64,000 bases of DNA. Source: Isoetes taiwanensis. Its lineage: Eukaryota > Streptophyta > Lycopodiopsida > Isoetales > Isoetaceae. Each line of letters starts with the position of its first letter. Positions within the stretch are counted from its first letter, which is position 1. The notes beneath the pieces were generated by a model. That model worked only from the letters and a program-made list of their open reading frames with translations, ran no database searches and was not told where the DNA came from. The stretch covers positions 17,412,003 to 17,476,002 of the forward strand of contig JAJEKV010000030.1 of assembly GCA_021234155.1 (NCBI GenBank). The letters run 5' to 3'. Both the position numbers and the translations under genes were made by a program. Shown in pieces: positions 1 to 11,257 of this stretch.

Positions 1-177
1 ATTGCACCCTGGATGAGCATGAAGCTCCTTACGGCAGCCCCATTGGCTGTTGCCTACCCGCCAGAGATTGCTTCCATTGCGGCTGCCACAGTAGACCCAG
101 GGGTGACTCTACTACGACACCGACCGCTGCTACCACCTCCTCGGTCTACGAATGAAGAGGGAGGACCTAGCTCTTAA
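1..177 (+). CDS. open frame cut by the window edge, unrecognised
   Basis: Frame 1 is open from the first base to a TAA at 175-177 and gives about 58 residues rich in Ala, Pro and Leu. I recognise no domain. It may be the end of an exon or a decayed part of the retroelement leader. From 178 to about 400 the sequence is AT-rich and noncoding. Confidence 0.2.
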   Translation: MAPWMSMKLLTAAPLAVAYPPEIASIAAATVDPGVTLLRHRPLLPPPRSTNEEGGPSS

Positions 178-400
178 ATAATTGTATTACGCACTTTGCA
201 TTGCGTATAGTTGTAGAATTTTAGTCTGGCATTTTCTTAAACCATTTTATAATATGATATACCATCTTTTATCAATTGCGATTATTGTCTCAATGAATAC
301 AATTAAGATTGTTCTCTTCCATGATGTGTTCTTCTATCTGTTACAGTTTAGGGCATAACGAAATTGTTCAATGTTCTATATTCATTTCTATCGTCTTACA

Positions 401-859
401 GAAGAAACACTCGAAGAATATGAGGAGAGGATTACCGATCTGATAAGGAGAGATGATCCAGGGCCGCCAGAATAGGATTATGGCCAAAGATATGGGGAGT
501 ACCCGGAATGGGACGAAGGTTATGAGATAGAACCTGCACCACCAGGGGAGTCCTATGATCCAGCCAAGGGGATGGAGATAGTTAGCATTCTCAGGGAACG
601 AACCTACGAGGACCTGAAACAAACTCTTCGCCGCACATGGGACTATTGGGACATGTCCAGGCACGAAGCTTTCGAGGATGTCAACGACCACCTGTGGCAA
701 ATCTTCTATGCTTTAAGGAGGCTTTTCAATCTCCTTATTATTAGCCCAACGCTGGATTACCAACCTGTTATCGTTCAGGCCTGGGCACGTTACAAGCTCG
801 TTAGGGCTGTACGTGAAAGTGTTCGCTACTCAATCCTCTACCCATTTGCGAACCCCTAG
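401..859 (+). pseudogene. unrecognised reading frame upstream of gag, one in-frame stop
   Basis: A frame beginning near 401 with an acidic stretch (EETLEEYEERITDLI) runs to a stop at 857-859 and is interrupted only by a TAG at 473-475. The intact part (572-859, about 95 residues) contains LRRTWDYWDMSRHEAFEDV and looks helical. A pyrimidine-rich stretch ending in tcttacag precedes it and resembles a 3' splice site. It lies about 270 bp before the likely gag start, so it could be an accessory frame of the retroelement or an unrelated captured exon. I recognise no family. Confidence 0.3.
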
Positions 860-1125
860 GGCCTGGTCTTTTCAGTTTTGTTTTGTTGTTATGCTGTCTG
901 TGAGTTAAACTTCAAGTCTCCGCTGTATCATGTTTGTTTCTGTATCATACTCTTGTATCAACTTTTGGCAGTAATAAAGTGTGGAACGTTAATGAAATAA
1001 TAGTTTTCTCTTGTAATAAGAATCTTTGCCACTATATTCTTTCTTGTATTCTCTTTCTCTACCCACTCCGCAATGACAATTTTGTGGGACTTTATGTTAC
1101 TATAATTCTGCTTATACTTTCATGT

Positions 1126-2172
1126 ATGCTCGATATAGACGGTGCACGCAACGCCGCCTGGCAGACGCCCTCCAATGCCAGTAGATTAACACCTGAACAG
1201 GAACTTATGCTAATGAAGAGGCAACTAGGCGAGTTGCAAGCTTATGTGCTGCATGCCAACCCACCACATCATACACCAGAAAACGGACCGGAGTTACCTT
1301 CGCAACCGCCAAGTCCGCCTGCACAGCAGCCATCTCCACCTGAAACCAGCCCTGTACCTGCACAAAGGAGGTCCCGTTCTAAACGTCGTCGCAGTTCCTC
1401 TAGGAATAGCGCCACCTCCTCACAATCAGCCACTTCTGTATCTTCTGAGTCGTCCGTATCAGCTGGTGACCATGCAAAGCGCCGGGATAAGGAATACCGC
1501 AAGACGGTTGATACAGCCATAACTAGTATATGGAAGAATAGGAAACTGGCCCAGTTTGATGGGAAATCTAGAGGCGCACTGAATGCAGAGTCCTGGTTGG
1601 ACAAAATGAAGGAGTTTGGGAAGTCCTATGGCATGACAGAAAAGGATACAGGAAAGGTTGCTACCACAAACCTTACAGGAGCTGCCCGTATTTGGTGGAA
1701 GGGCTATGCTAGAGTCAAGCATCTGGATAGAAGCAGGTGCAAGTTCAAAAAGTTTGCAAAAGCTTTTAAGTCGCATTATGTGCCTCGTGCGCACAAATGC
1801 CAACAAATTCAGACCTTCTACAGGCTAGAGCAGAAGGGTATGTCAGTCCAGGCCTACACTGATGAATTTATGCTTTGGTCAGACGTACCAGGTATGAATG
1901 AAAAGAGGGCAGTGGAGGGCTACATTGAAGGGTTGGCCCCATCAATCAAACGAATGGTTAAGGCCATAGACCCAAAATCAGTTGCGGAGGCTGAGGCTAA
2001 GGCATTGAGCCTCGAGGAGGACACACCAAGGAACCAGTATCCGCGTCCTGCTCCTTACTCGCAGCCACGGCCGTCCACACCTTACAAACCCCGCTCGCCA
2101 AGTCCGGGGCCCTCTCAGCAGAACTCTTATGGCCGCCAGGAAAAGAAAGTCACCTTCAAAGACTACCGATAA
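1126..2172 (+). CDS. gag: Ty3/gypsy Gag (capsid) protein
   Basis: The capsid protein packages element RNA in cytoplasmic particles. The start chosen is the ATG at 1,126 (MLDIDGARNAAW). The frame is open back to 934, but that stretch is hydrophobic and unlike Gag. A Pro/Ser/Arg-rich N-terminal region (residues about 40-120) precedes the retrotransposon capsid core (about 130-300), which shows ARIWWKGYARVKHL, HKCQQIQTFYRLEQKG and AVEGYIEGLAPSIKRMV. The C-terminus is basic and Pro-rich. The frame ends at 2,172 before the zinc knuckle, whose remains lie just downstream in shifted frames. The minus-strand copy at 26,921-27,880 confirms the sequence. Confidence 0.88.
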   Translation: MLDIDGARNAAWQTPSNASRLTPEQELMLMKRQLGELQAYVLHANPPHHTPENGPELPSQPPSPPAQQPSPPETSPVPAQRRSRSKRRRSSSRNSATSSQSATSVSSESSVSAGDHAKRRDKEYRKTVDTAITSIWKNRKLAQFDGKSRGALNAESWLDKMKEFGKSYGMTEKDTGKVATTNLTGAARIWWKGYARVKHLDRSRCKFKKFAKAFKSHYVPRAHKCQQIQTFYRLEQKGMSVQAYTDEFMLWSDVPGMNEKRAVEGYIEGLAPSIKRMVKAIDPKSVAEAEAKALSLEEDTPRNQYPRPAPYSQPRPSTPYKPRSPSPGPSQQNSYGRQEKKVTFKDYR

Positions 2173-2180
2173 ACAAAACA

Positions 2181-2826
2181 ATGTCGGTAAGGAAGTTCGG
2201 AACCTCTTACAGTCTATTCCTAAAGAGGCCCGAGAACAGCTCCGGCCGAGATAAGGCATGCTACGGTGTATGCGGCTCTGGACACTTCATGCAATTGTCC
2301 TTATGTCACGCAGACGCCTACCGGCCATGGCCGAATTTCGATTGGGACGATCTCGAGTCAACACAACATGTCGAGGAGGAGGCTCCCCGAGTACATTCAC
2401 TAAGTCGTCTCATATCCTTGCAAAGATAGAAACCGGCAATGCCGAAAGTCACCCTCATGTCATTTCCACCATAGGTCAAGTAGACAAGAAGCCTTTTATA
2501 ATTCTTATGGATACCGGAAGCACACATAATTTTGCTTCTCCTAGAATGGCCCAAGTCTTACAAACTTTTGAAACATTGAGGTCCCGATCGAGGCCCTGTC
2601 ACACTAGCCGCTGGTAAAGTCGGACATACTCATGGCCGCCGTGATCAATCTCAAGATGCAACTGCCAGGTGCACCAGTTGCTTTGGGTGCCGAGTTGATG
2701 GATATTGGCAAATACGACCTTATTGTCGGTATGGAATTCTTGGCATCTGCAAAGGCCAACATAGGCTCGCGAAAACGGAAGTTACCTTCAACGCAATTAA
2801 TGGAGCCCGTAACTATAAAAAGGTGA
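2181..2826 (+). pseudogene. gypsy zinc knuckle and aspartic protease, frameshifted
   Basis: Remains of a CCHC knuckle (cysteines flanking a GHF at about 2,258-2,310) are followed by the retroviral-type protease. Its active-site motif DTGSTHNF lies at about 2,510-2,535 and the C-terminal DLIVGMEFLASAKANI at about 2,720-2,765. At least two frameshifts, near 2,250 and 2,600-2,630, separate these blocks, so no functional protease can be made from this copy. In an intact element the protease cleaves the Gag-Pol polyprotein. Confidence 0.8.
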
Positions 2827-4644
2827 ACCATTCAACCCTATTATGCGCCTCTATGTCCATCGTGCTTAGATAAAGCTATACGCAAGGAAAAGCTCCTTTG
2901 CGTCATTAGACTTGCCTCCATTGAGTCAGATGCTAAGCAGAAGCAAGTAATCGACACCCTGCCAGAGGGGATTGCTAATCTTCTCCGAGAATTTGGCGAT
3001 CTTTTTCCGGATGAGATCCAGAAGCTTCCTCCTTTTAGAGGGGTAGAATGTGAGATAGCTTTAGAGCCAGGTACTAAGCCTACCAGCAAGGCCCCGTACC
3101 GTATGAGTCCTCCAGAGTTGGCAGAGCTTAAGAAGCAACTTCAGGAGTTACTAAACCTAGGTTTCATTCGTCCTAGTGTTTCGCCTTTTGGCGCTCCTAT
3201 TCTTTTTGTTAAGAAAAAGGATGGCTCCTTGAGGATGTGTATTGATTATCGGCAACTCAACAAGCATACCATCAAGAATCGCTATGCTTTGCCAAGAGCA
3301 GATGATCTAATGGACCAATTGCAAGGTGCCAAGTTTTTCTCAAAGATTGATTTACGCTCCGGATATCATCAAATAAGGATTAAGGAGGAGGACATTCATA
3401 AATCTGCATTTCGCACTAGATATGGGCATTATGAATTTACCGTTATGCCTTTTGGATTAACTAATGCCCCTGCAACGTTTATGCGGTTAATGAATGATGT
3501 CTTCCGACAATACTTGGATGACTTTGTTGTTATTTTCTTTGACGACATTCTCATCTATAGTAAGACCCTGCAGGAGCATGAGAAACATCTTCGACTGGCC
3601 CTAGAAAAGCTCAGACGCCATCAGCTCTTTGCCAAGTTCTCTAAATTTGCTACTCCGAAGGTCGATTATTTGGGCCATGTCATTTCTGCGGAGGGAATCG
3701 CTACAGATCCGGCAAAGATAGAAGCAGTAAGGGAATGGCCTATTCCAGGAAATGTTTTCGAGGTCCGAAGTTTCCTGGGATTAGCGGGATATTACCGGAA
3801 ATTTGTAAAGGATTTTGCAAAGATTGCAGCACCCCTTACAAATCTTACAAAGCATAAGAAGGTGAAGGATTGGATGGAACACTGGAAGGCAAAAGTTCAG
3901 GGGAGTTTCCAGCAACTTAAAGATGCCTTAACGTCAGCACCAGTTCTCACATTACCCGATCCTGAGAAGGATAAACTAGTGGCAACGGATGCCAGTAAGA
4001 TTGCCACCGGTGGAGTCCTGATACAGGAGGGGAGGGTTATTGCCTATGATTCAAAGAAGATGAACGAGACAGAGCAACGATACCCTACCCATGATCAGGA
4101 ATTGCTAGCCGTTGTCCGTGCCCTGCGGATATGGAGACACTACCTTTTTGGTAGAAGATTCCAGTTGGATACGGACCATCAAAGTCTCCGTTATTTATCC
4201 ACCCAGCCAAATCTCAATCTCCGTCAGAGAAGATGGATGGAATTTCTGGAGGAATATGATTTTGAGATTATGTACAAGCGTGGCAAGCACAATGTGGTTA
4301 CGGATGCGTTGTCACGCCATCCCTTGGTAACGCGAACCCATTGCAATGCAATTTCTACACTCACCAGTGAGTTTGGGAAACAGATCGAACAGGCCTTGGC
4401 CACGGATCCCGAATTCTGTGATGTCTGGGATAGTTTGGCTAAGGAAGCTCGCACGGATAAGGAGCGGGAAGCCTTTCGTGCGTATAAGAAAGAGGGCAAC
4501 TTGTTATATTACAAAGATAAGTTGTGTGTGCCTGAGACTTCAGGAGTGCGTAAGTTAATCCTCCACGACACACACAACAGCCCTATAGCTGGCCACGCAG
4601 GTTTTATGAAGACCTACTTTAAGATTCGCTCCAGCTATTTCTAG
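2825..4644 (+). CDS. pol: gypsy reverse transcriptase, RNase H and integrase zinc-finger region
   Basis: The frame is open from just after a TGA at about 2,822. A conventional ATG lies at 3,103, but the homologous sequence starts earlier ([18 protein letters not shown]), so this is part of a polyprotein. RT motifs include [34 protein letters not shown] and the catalytic FFDDILIYS (FDD at 3,538-3,546). RNase H shows [15 protein letters not shown], the [18 protein letters not shown] helix and DTDHQSL. A linker leads into the HHCC integrase finger (the HAGFMKTY region). A TAG at 4,642-4,644 stands where the minus copies have a Trp codon, so the frame is broken there by one base. Confidence 0.92.
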
Positions 4645-5160
4645 CCTTCTATGAAAAAGGACATTGCCAGGTACATTAAGCAAAGGTCGTATGTCGAAGA
4701 AACGAAAGCTGAAAGGTTAATGATTCCAGCGAAGTTGCAACCTCTGGATGTGCCCAACGCCAAGTGGGAAGTGATAACCATGGATTTCATTGTGGGCCTT
4801 CCACGTACTCTCCGTGGATATGATGCGTTAATGGTAGTGGTCGACAAATTGTCCAAAATGGCTCATTTCTTGCCATGTCGTACCACGGATACAGCCTTTG
4901 ATACTGCTCTGCTATTTGCCAAAGAGATCTTCAGATTACACGGAATGCCACGAGTTATTATATCTGACAGGGATCCCAAATTCGTAAGTGCATTCTGGAA
5001 GGATTTCTTTGCCACCATCCAGACCAAGCTTGCTATGAGTACGACATATCATCCTCAAACAGATGGTCAGACAGAGCGTACCATTGGCATTATAGAGGAT
5101 ATGCTAAGAAGTTATGTGTGGAGTAAGCAATCACAATGGGCTGACTATATTTATCTGGTC
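4645..5160 (+). pseudogene. gypsy integrase core, truncated at its 3' end
   Basis: The frame continues after the TAG. The second half of the zinc finger is damaged (SYVEE instead of a CxxC pair). The DDE core is visible: Asp in ITMDFIVGLP, Asp in IISDRDPKFVSAFW, and Glu in HPQTDGQTERT. Integrase joins element cDNA to chromosomal DNA. The protein is cut after DYIYLV, where the opposite-strand LTR begins at 5,161. The minus-strand copies continue through this point into a chromodomain. Confidence 0.85.
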
Positions 5161-6710
5161 TGTGACGCTCCCTGAATATATACAACCCCCGGCCGCATAC
5201 ATACGGGGACTTTCCCCTCCCATGGCGACCATCTCGCCATGAGCAGGCCCTCCGGATCACCATCTACATAGAGATGCTCGAAAGTGAAGGGCACGGAGGC
5301 CTCGCCCACCCGATGGGCTCCTAGTGGGAGTCTCGAATAGCCTTTATGTTCGTTAGAACCCACCCCATTTCACCATATAAATAACCACCAAGCCGGGTGC
5401 GCCTATCCATCCAAATACCATTGCACAAGAAGATGCATCTAAAACTAAGAAAATTACCCAAACCCTATCTAGGATACTATCCCGCATGAGCTCGAGAGGA
5501 TCTTTTAAGGTTCTCAAGAAATGGAAGACCAAATCTTCATAGATACATCAACCATAGAACATCGGGCCAAGGTTGTCCACTCCAAATGTAATCCTACTTA
5601 CCTTTGAGAAGGGTTAATTCACGCCATGGTTTCGAGTTATAGCGTCCTACAATTCCCCTCAAGGTATCACCCTTTGCGAGTTTACTCCAGGTTCATGACC
5701 CGATGAGGCGCGGCAGCCCCTTCCGGTTGTTCCGGTTCCATGGGTGAGCTACCCCATTTCACCACAACTGGTCCCCTCGCGGATCCCTAAATGGATCCAA
5801 AGTGTAAGTCCCCATAAGCTGATCACATTCTACACCTACGTGAGGTCGGGACCCAAACCACCCTCGCTAATTATCCTTTTCTATCGCCTAATTTCCCACT
5901 GGCATAGGTTATTAGTTTTGGTTTAAGACCCCACCCCCACTTCACCAAATCCCCTTTTAGCATCTAATGGTTACCATGCGACCCATGGTGGTCTCTTGCA
6001 CATCCGCATGTGTCAATGGGAATATGCATATCTATCTAGAGCATACTATCATACATGAGCTCAGAGGTCTCTACCCCTTTAAGCCCCTCGGAAATGGAAG
6101 CTACCGAAATACTTCATAGATACATCAACCAATTCCTTTTTCAGAATACCATTCATAATTGAAATGTAATCCTACTTACCAAGGTAGAAGGGTTAATCTC
6201 AACAAAGTTCAATCAAAGAAAGAGAGTAATGAAGTGCTATCCTACAATTCACAAGCTAATGTAGACTACTAACCCATGTTTACTGGAACCCTCTATCTTG
6301 GGGTGCTTCCATGGTGCGCATATGTGACAAAGAATATAATTAGTGGTTGTTGAAGGGACCAGGTTTTAATACTCAATTGCTCCTTGGCCAGAAAACCTTC
6401 ACCGGTAAGGTTTGGCATCAGCGAGCACGGGGTGGTGATCCACCTAATTGGATCCAAATAGTAGTCCCCATGCTGGCCAATCGAGTTTGGCCAGGTGGCG
6501 CCTTCCCAAACCATAATTCGCTTAATTATCCTTCTTAATTATTAATTTCCTTAATCATAGGTTATTATCCTTAATGGTTTAATTAACGTAGCTAATTAAA
6601 TCCCTTTTAGGTCAACCCCCTAGGTTACCATACCCCATGGTGGCATATCTGTACTGGGTGATGTGTCAATGTATTTATGCATATACCGTATAAATACTTG
6701 GAACGTCACA
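5161..6710 (-). repeat. 3' LTR of the minus-strand gypsy element
   Basis: It starts TGTGACGC at 5,161 and ends GAACGTCACA at 6,710. From about 5,395 onward it aligns with the LTR at 30,217-31,604. It is about 160 bp longer. The first 230 bp look rearranged: 5,181-5,390 resembles the middle of the other LTR (about 30,690-30,820). Confidence 0.85.
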
Positions 6711-6727
6711 TTCTCCCCTCCTTAGAA
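6711..6727 (-). promoter_or_regulatory. polypurine tract of the minus-strand gypsy element
   Basis: Read on the minus strand, AAGGAGGGGAGAA directly precedes the LTR terminus TGTGACG. This is the usual plus-strand DNA priming site of LTR elements. The same tract is present at 31,605-31,620 beside the other LTR. Confidence 0.75.
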
Positions 6728-7300
6728 TTAATGCTGTCCTCAGCATTAGGGTTAGATAGACTTATAGGATATGATATTAAAGGAGGAAGGAAATCTCTTA
6801 TTTTCGAAAGTAATATATATATTAAACTTTAAAGTTGAAACAGTTTAGGCACCAAGGTGCATTTTCACATGATTATCATAATCAAAAGTTCAAGGACCTA
6901 AGTCCAATATCAAAATCCGAGTAACAATAAACAAAACATGTAGACAAAATAAAACTGAAGAGTTCGGGCCATCATCAACCCTCTAACATGGGCAGGTCAC
7001 GTACTGCTCACTGGCCTGCACATGTCAGTATATCAGTATATATAATTAGATTGTGGTTGAAGGGACCACCCCCTTATAATAAAAGAAAACTCTATCTACC
7101 AGGAAACCTATCACGTGTAAGGTTTGCAATTCACTGTAGCATAGGGAATGGTCAAGTTCGCATTGTAGCCGAAATGAACGCGGCCTATCAACTATATGCT
7201 CTCCAAGCAAGTCGTGGTCGTGTCAACACTGACAGTACACCACGTCCTAGAGAACACCAAGTGATCTCATCATCGGTAACTATTATTATTTACGATGCAT
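6728..7300 (-). other. gypsy 3' noncoding region, with the empty Helitron site
   Basis: Noncoding sequence between the chromodomain stop and the PPT. It is nearly identical to 31,621-31,769 plus 33,588-34,009 in the second gypsy tail. At 6,878/6,879 this copy keeps the uninterrupted A-T dinucleotide into which Helitron II is inserted in the other copy. Confidence 0.7.
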
Positions 7301-8716
7301 CTACCCCTCTAGAGCACTACTCTTGGCAATCAAGCTTGCAAGCTTACCGCCGGGTGCGGGGTTGATAGCATCGTTGATGGTGCGGCCTTGAGATTCCCGC
7401 ATGAAGTCCGGATAATGCTTGTCAAGGTCTATCTTCATCACCCAAGTAGCATCCTCAACTGGTAAGTGCTTCCACTTAACCAAGTATTGCAACATTTGAG
7501 TCCTTCCGGGTTTGTTTATATATGCTCGATCAAGAAGAGCTTCGTGGCACTATCTCCACTGCTCCTTATCCATTTTCGAGGAGGGTAGGGGTATCCAAAA
7601 CCTCCTCCGGATCAGGTGTGTTGTTGTTTGAAGACTTCCCGCAGGGAAGACCTTGTGGATCTTCAAGTGGGGCGGCAGATCCAAGCGATATACCTGCTCT
7701 CCAACACGCTCAATAATTTTGAATGGTCCAGCCCATCTGGGTGCCAACTTCTTGCAGTTTCCAATCTTAAGCTTGGCTTGTTTCACCTTAATCTTAAGCC
7801 AAACTGATTCGCCTACCTGAAAATGCGGGGGTTCTCAGGTTTGTCGGCTACACTCTTCGACGATCTATCGATCGCATCATAATAAGTAGCCACGAACTTC
7901 TTCGACCAGAGCTTGCATCTCCAGGAGGAGTTTTTGAGAAACTTCGACTTTAGAAACAGGGTTATGCCATGTGTCTGGAGTGAGACATTGATAACCATAA
8001 TTTATCATAAAGGGAGACATTCTGGAAGACTCATGTTTCATGCTGTTGTAGGCAAACTCGACCAGATAAATATAGTCAGCCCATTGTGATTGCTTACTCC
8101 ACACATAACTTCTTAGCATATCCTCTATAATGCGATTGGTACGCTCTGTCTGACCATCTGTTTGAGGATGATATGCCGTACTCATAGCAAGCTTGGTCTG
8201 GATGGTGGCAAAGAAATCCTTCCAGAATGCACTTACGAATTTGGGATCCCTGTCGAATATAATAACTCGTGGCATTCCGTGTAATCTGAAGATCTCTTTG
8301 GCAAATAGCAGAGCAGTATCAAAGGCTGTATCCGTGGTACGACATGGCAAGAAATGAGCCATTTTGGACAATTTGTCGACCACTACCATTAACGCATCAT
8401 ATCCACGAGAGCAATGTGGAAGGCCCACAATGAAATCCATGGTTATCACTTCCACTTGGCGTTAAGCACATCCAGAGGTTACCTTCGCTTTACAATCCTT
8501 AATGCTCAATTGCTTGGGACATACCTAACACTACTTAATGTACCTGGCAATGTCCTTTTTCATAGAAGGCCAGAAATAGCTGGAGCGAATCTTAAAGTAG
8601 GTCTTCATAAAACCTGTGTGGCCAGCTATAGAGCCTTGTGTGTGTCGTGGGAAGATTAGCTTTACGCAATCCATGAAGTCTCGTGGCACACACAACTTAT
8701 CTTTGTAATATAACAA
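7301..8716 (-). pseudogene. gypsy integrase and chromodomain, frameshifted
   Basis: On the minus strand the zinc finger (8,716-8,531, [15 protein letters not shown] with the Trp that is a stop in the plus copy) leads to the DDE core (8,455-7,877). That core has TMDFIVGLP, DRDPKF and GQTERTNRIIE. After a shift near 7,880 come LKIGNCKKLAPRWAGPFKII and the chromodomain at about 7,495-7,340 (LQYLVKWKHLPVEDATW). Chromodomains direct integration to marked chromatin and define chromoviruses. The second tail at 34,010-34,844 keeps the same C-terminus in one unbroken frame, so the shifts here are specific to this copy. Confidence 0.85.
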
Positions 8717-10330
8717 GTTGCCCTTCCCGCCTCCTTATAAAAGGAGAAAGGGGAAAAATGGAAAAGATCCTGGGATAGCTTATCCTTCGCGACCTTCCTT
8801 AGCCAAACTATCCCGCACATCACGGGTTTGGGATCCGGATGGCCAAAAGGAATTCGAAAATCCGGTGTTCCATCTTTCCCTTAATGCTCAAAATGGAAAG
8901 TGTAGAAAATTGCATTGCAATGGGTTCATAAAGCGTTACCAAGGGATGGCGAAGGTATGAACCAGGCACCCGATAAAAAGCAACCACATTGTGGAGGGTA
9001 AGCCAGGCTTTTACATAATCTCAAAATCATATTCCTCCAGGGGAATTCCATCCATCTTCTCTCCACGGAGATTGAGATTTGGAAAGGTAATGTGGATAAA
9101 TAAAAGGAGACTTTGATGAAAGGAAATCCAACCCAATCTTCTACCAAGAAGGTAGTGTCTCCATATCCACGGGAAAATGCAAAAAGAAAATTTGCTAGCA
9201 ATTCCTGAGATCATGGGTAGGAAGTATCGTTGCCTTATTCGTTCATCTTCTTTGGAATCATAGGCAATAGCCCTCCCTCCCGCATCGAGGACTCCAGGGG
9301 CAATCTTGTAAAATCCTTTACAAATTTCCTGGCATCCGCCAAAGGGAAAGTTTATCCTTCTATCGATTCAGATCGGGTAATGTGAGAAGGGGGGTTGGCG
9401 AGGGAAAGGAAAGGCATCTTTAAGTTCTTTGGAAAATCCCCTGAACTTTTGCCTTCCGGTGAGGAATCCATCCAATCCTTCACCTTCTCATGCTTTGTAA
9501 AAAGAAAAGTTAAAAAGGCTGCAATCTTTTGCAAAATCCTTTACAAATTTCGGGAATATCCCGCTAATCCCGGAAAAAAAGGTGGGAAAGGAAAAAAGGA
9601 TTTCCTGGAAAAGGGAATTCCCTTTAAAAAGGGGATCTTTGCCCCGGAAAGGGGAAAAAAGAAGAGGGAATGGAAAATATGGCCCAAATAATGGAAAATG
9701 GCAAACTTACATTTAGAAGGAACTTGGTAAAAAAGACAAATGATGGCGAAGGGTGTTTTCTACAAAACTCAAAGATGTTTCTCATGCTCCTGGCTTCTTA
9801 TTAGATAGATGAAAATGAGTCCAAAAAATATATTTTCGGTTTCAAATTGTTTCCAAGTATTGAACGCCGGTACCATTACTAGTCATTCATTAACCGCATA
9901 AACGTTGCAGGGGCATTAGTTAATCCAAAAGGCATAACGGTAAATTCATAATGCCCATATCTAGTGCGAAAGGCAGATTTATGAATGTCCTCCTCCTTAA
10001 TCCTTATTTGATGATATCCTGAGCGTAAATCAATCTTTGGAGAAAACTTGGCGCCTTGCAATTGGTCCATTAGATCATCTGCTCTTGGCAAAGCATAGCG
10101 ATTCTTGATGGTATGCTTGTTGAGTTGCCGATAATCAATACACATCCTCAAGGAGCCATCCTTTTTTTAACAAAAGAATAGGAGCGCCAAAAGGCGTAAA
10201 CACTAGGGACTAATGAAACCTAGGTTTAGTAACTCCCCGTTGTTTCTTAAGCTCCCAACAACTCGAGGACTCATACGGCACGGGCCTTGCTGGTAGGCTT
10301 AGTACCGGCTCTAAAAAGCTATCTCACATT
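8717..10330 (-). pseudogene. gypsy reverse transcriptase/RNase H, heavily degraded
   Basis: A clean block at 10,151-9,879 reads [19 protein letters not shown] through [16 protein letters not shown]. RNase H can be followed only in pieces at 9,214-8,926 ([12 protein letters not shown]-like and QISISV-like frames). The expected FDD region is unreadable. Spacing to the integrase matches the plus-strand element, so the loss is by many small indels and substitutions, not one deletion. The plus strand of 8,700-9,720 is unusually rich in short purine runs compared with the matching part of the plus-strand element. Confidence 0.7.
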
Positions 10331-11257
10331 CTACCCCTCTAAAAGGAGGAAGCTTCGATCTCATCCCAAAAAGATCGCCAAATTCTGGAGAAGATTAGCA
10401 ATCCCTCCCGGGAGGTGTCGACATTTGCCTCTCGCTTAGCATCCGACTCAATGGAGGCAAGTCTAATGACGAAAGGAGCTTTTCCTTTAGTATAGCTTTA
10501 TCTAACCGCCCGATGGACATAGACTCATAATAGGGTTGAATGGTTCACCTTTTATAGTTACGCTGGCTCCATTAGTCGCGTTGAAGGTAACTTCCCGCTT
10601 CTCGCAGCCTATGTTGGCCTTTGCATGCCAAGAATTCCATACCGATAATAAGGTCAGATTTGCCAATATCCATCAACCCTCGCACCCAAAGCAACCGGTG
10701 CACCCGGCAAATGCATCTTGAGATTGATGCGACGGCCATGAGTATGTCCCGACTTTACCACCGGCTAGTGTGACAGCCCTCGGTCCGACCTCAATGTTTC
10801 AAGTCAGAAGACTTGGGCCATTCTAGGAGAAGCAAAATTATGTGTGCTTCCCCTATCCATAAGAATTATAAAAGGCTTACCGCCTACTTGACCTATGGTG
10901 GAAATGACAAAGGCCGACTTTCAAAGATTGCCGGTTTCTATAGCCGCAAGGACATGAGACGCACCGCGAATGTACTTCGGGAGCCTCCTCCTCGACAAAG
11001 TTGTGTTGACTCGAGATCGCCCCAATCGAGGTCGGCCATGGCCACCGGGCAACAAGGTGGACATAAGGACAATTTCGCATGAAGTGTCCCGCCGCATACA
11101 CCAGAGCATGCCTTATCTCTACGGAGCCGTTTCGGGCCTCTTTTAGGAATAGATCAGAAGAGGTTCTCAACTTCCTTACCGACATTGTTCTCATTTATCT
11201 ACTGCGGCCTTTGGGTGACTTTCTTTCCCCGCGCCATAAGAGTTCCCTCACTGAAAG
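10331..11257 (-). pseudogene. gypsy protease, zinc knuckle and end of gag, frameshifted
   Basis: This is the reverse complement of the plus-element protease region. The protease active-site stretch is recognisable at about 10,870-10,800, and the knuckle with GHFMRNCPY lies at about 11,110-11,060. The last gag codons run to 11,250, where the 5' LTR of the copia element interrupts them. The rest of gag resumes at 26,921. Confidence 0.7.

Larger units (their letters stand above)
1..5160 (+). mobile_element. Ty3/gypsy retrotransposon, plus strand, partial (both LTRs outside or lost)
   Basis: Gag, aspartic protease, RT, RNase H and integrase occur in the gypsy order on the plus strand. The element is open at the left window edge, so its 5' LTR is not visible. 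On the right it stops abruptly inside the integrase at 5,160, where the TGTGACGC terminus of an opposite-strand LTR begins. Gag, RT and integrase match the minus-strand copy at 7,301-27,880 almost residue for residue, so this is the same family, and by that copy it is a chromovirus. No continuation is visible to the right of 34,916. Confidence 0.9.

Noticed and set aside
6988-7365. 125-codon plus-strand frame repeated at 33,697-34,074
   Set aside because: It is antisense to the gypsy 3' noncoding region and the chromodomain end. Conservation follows from the two gypsy copies being nearly identical.
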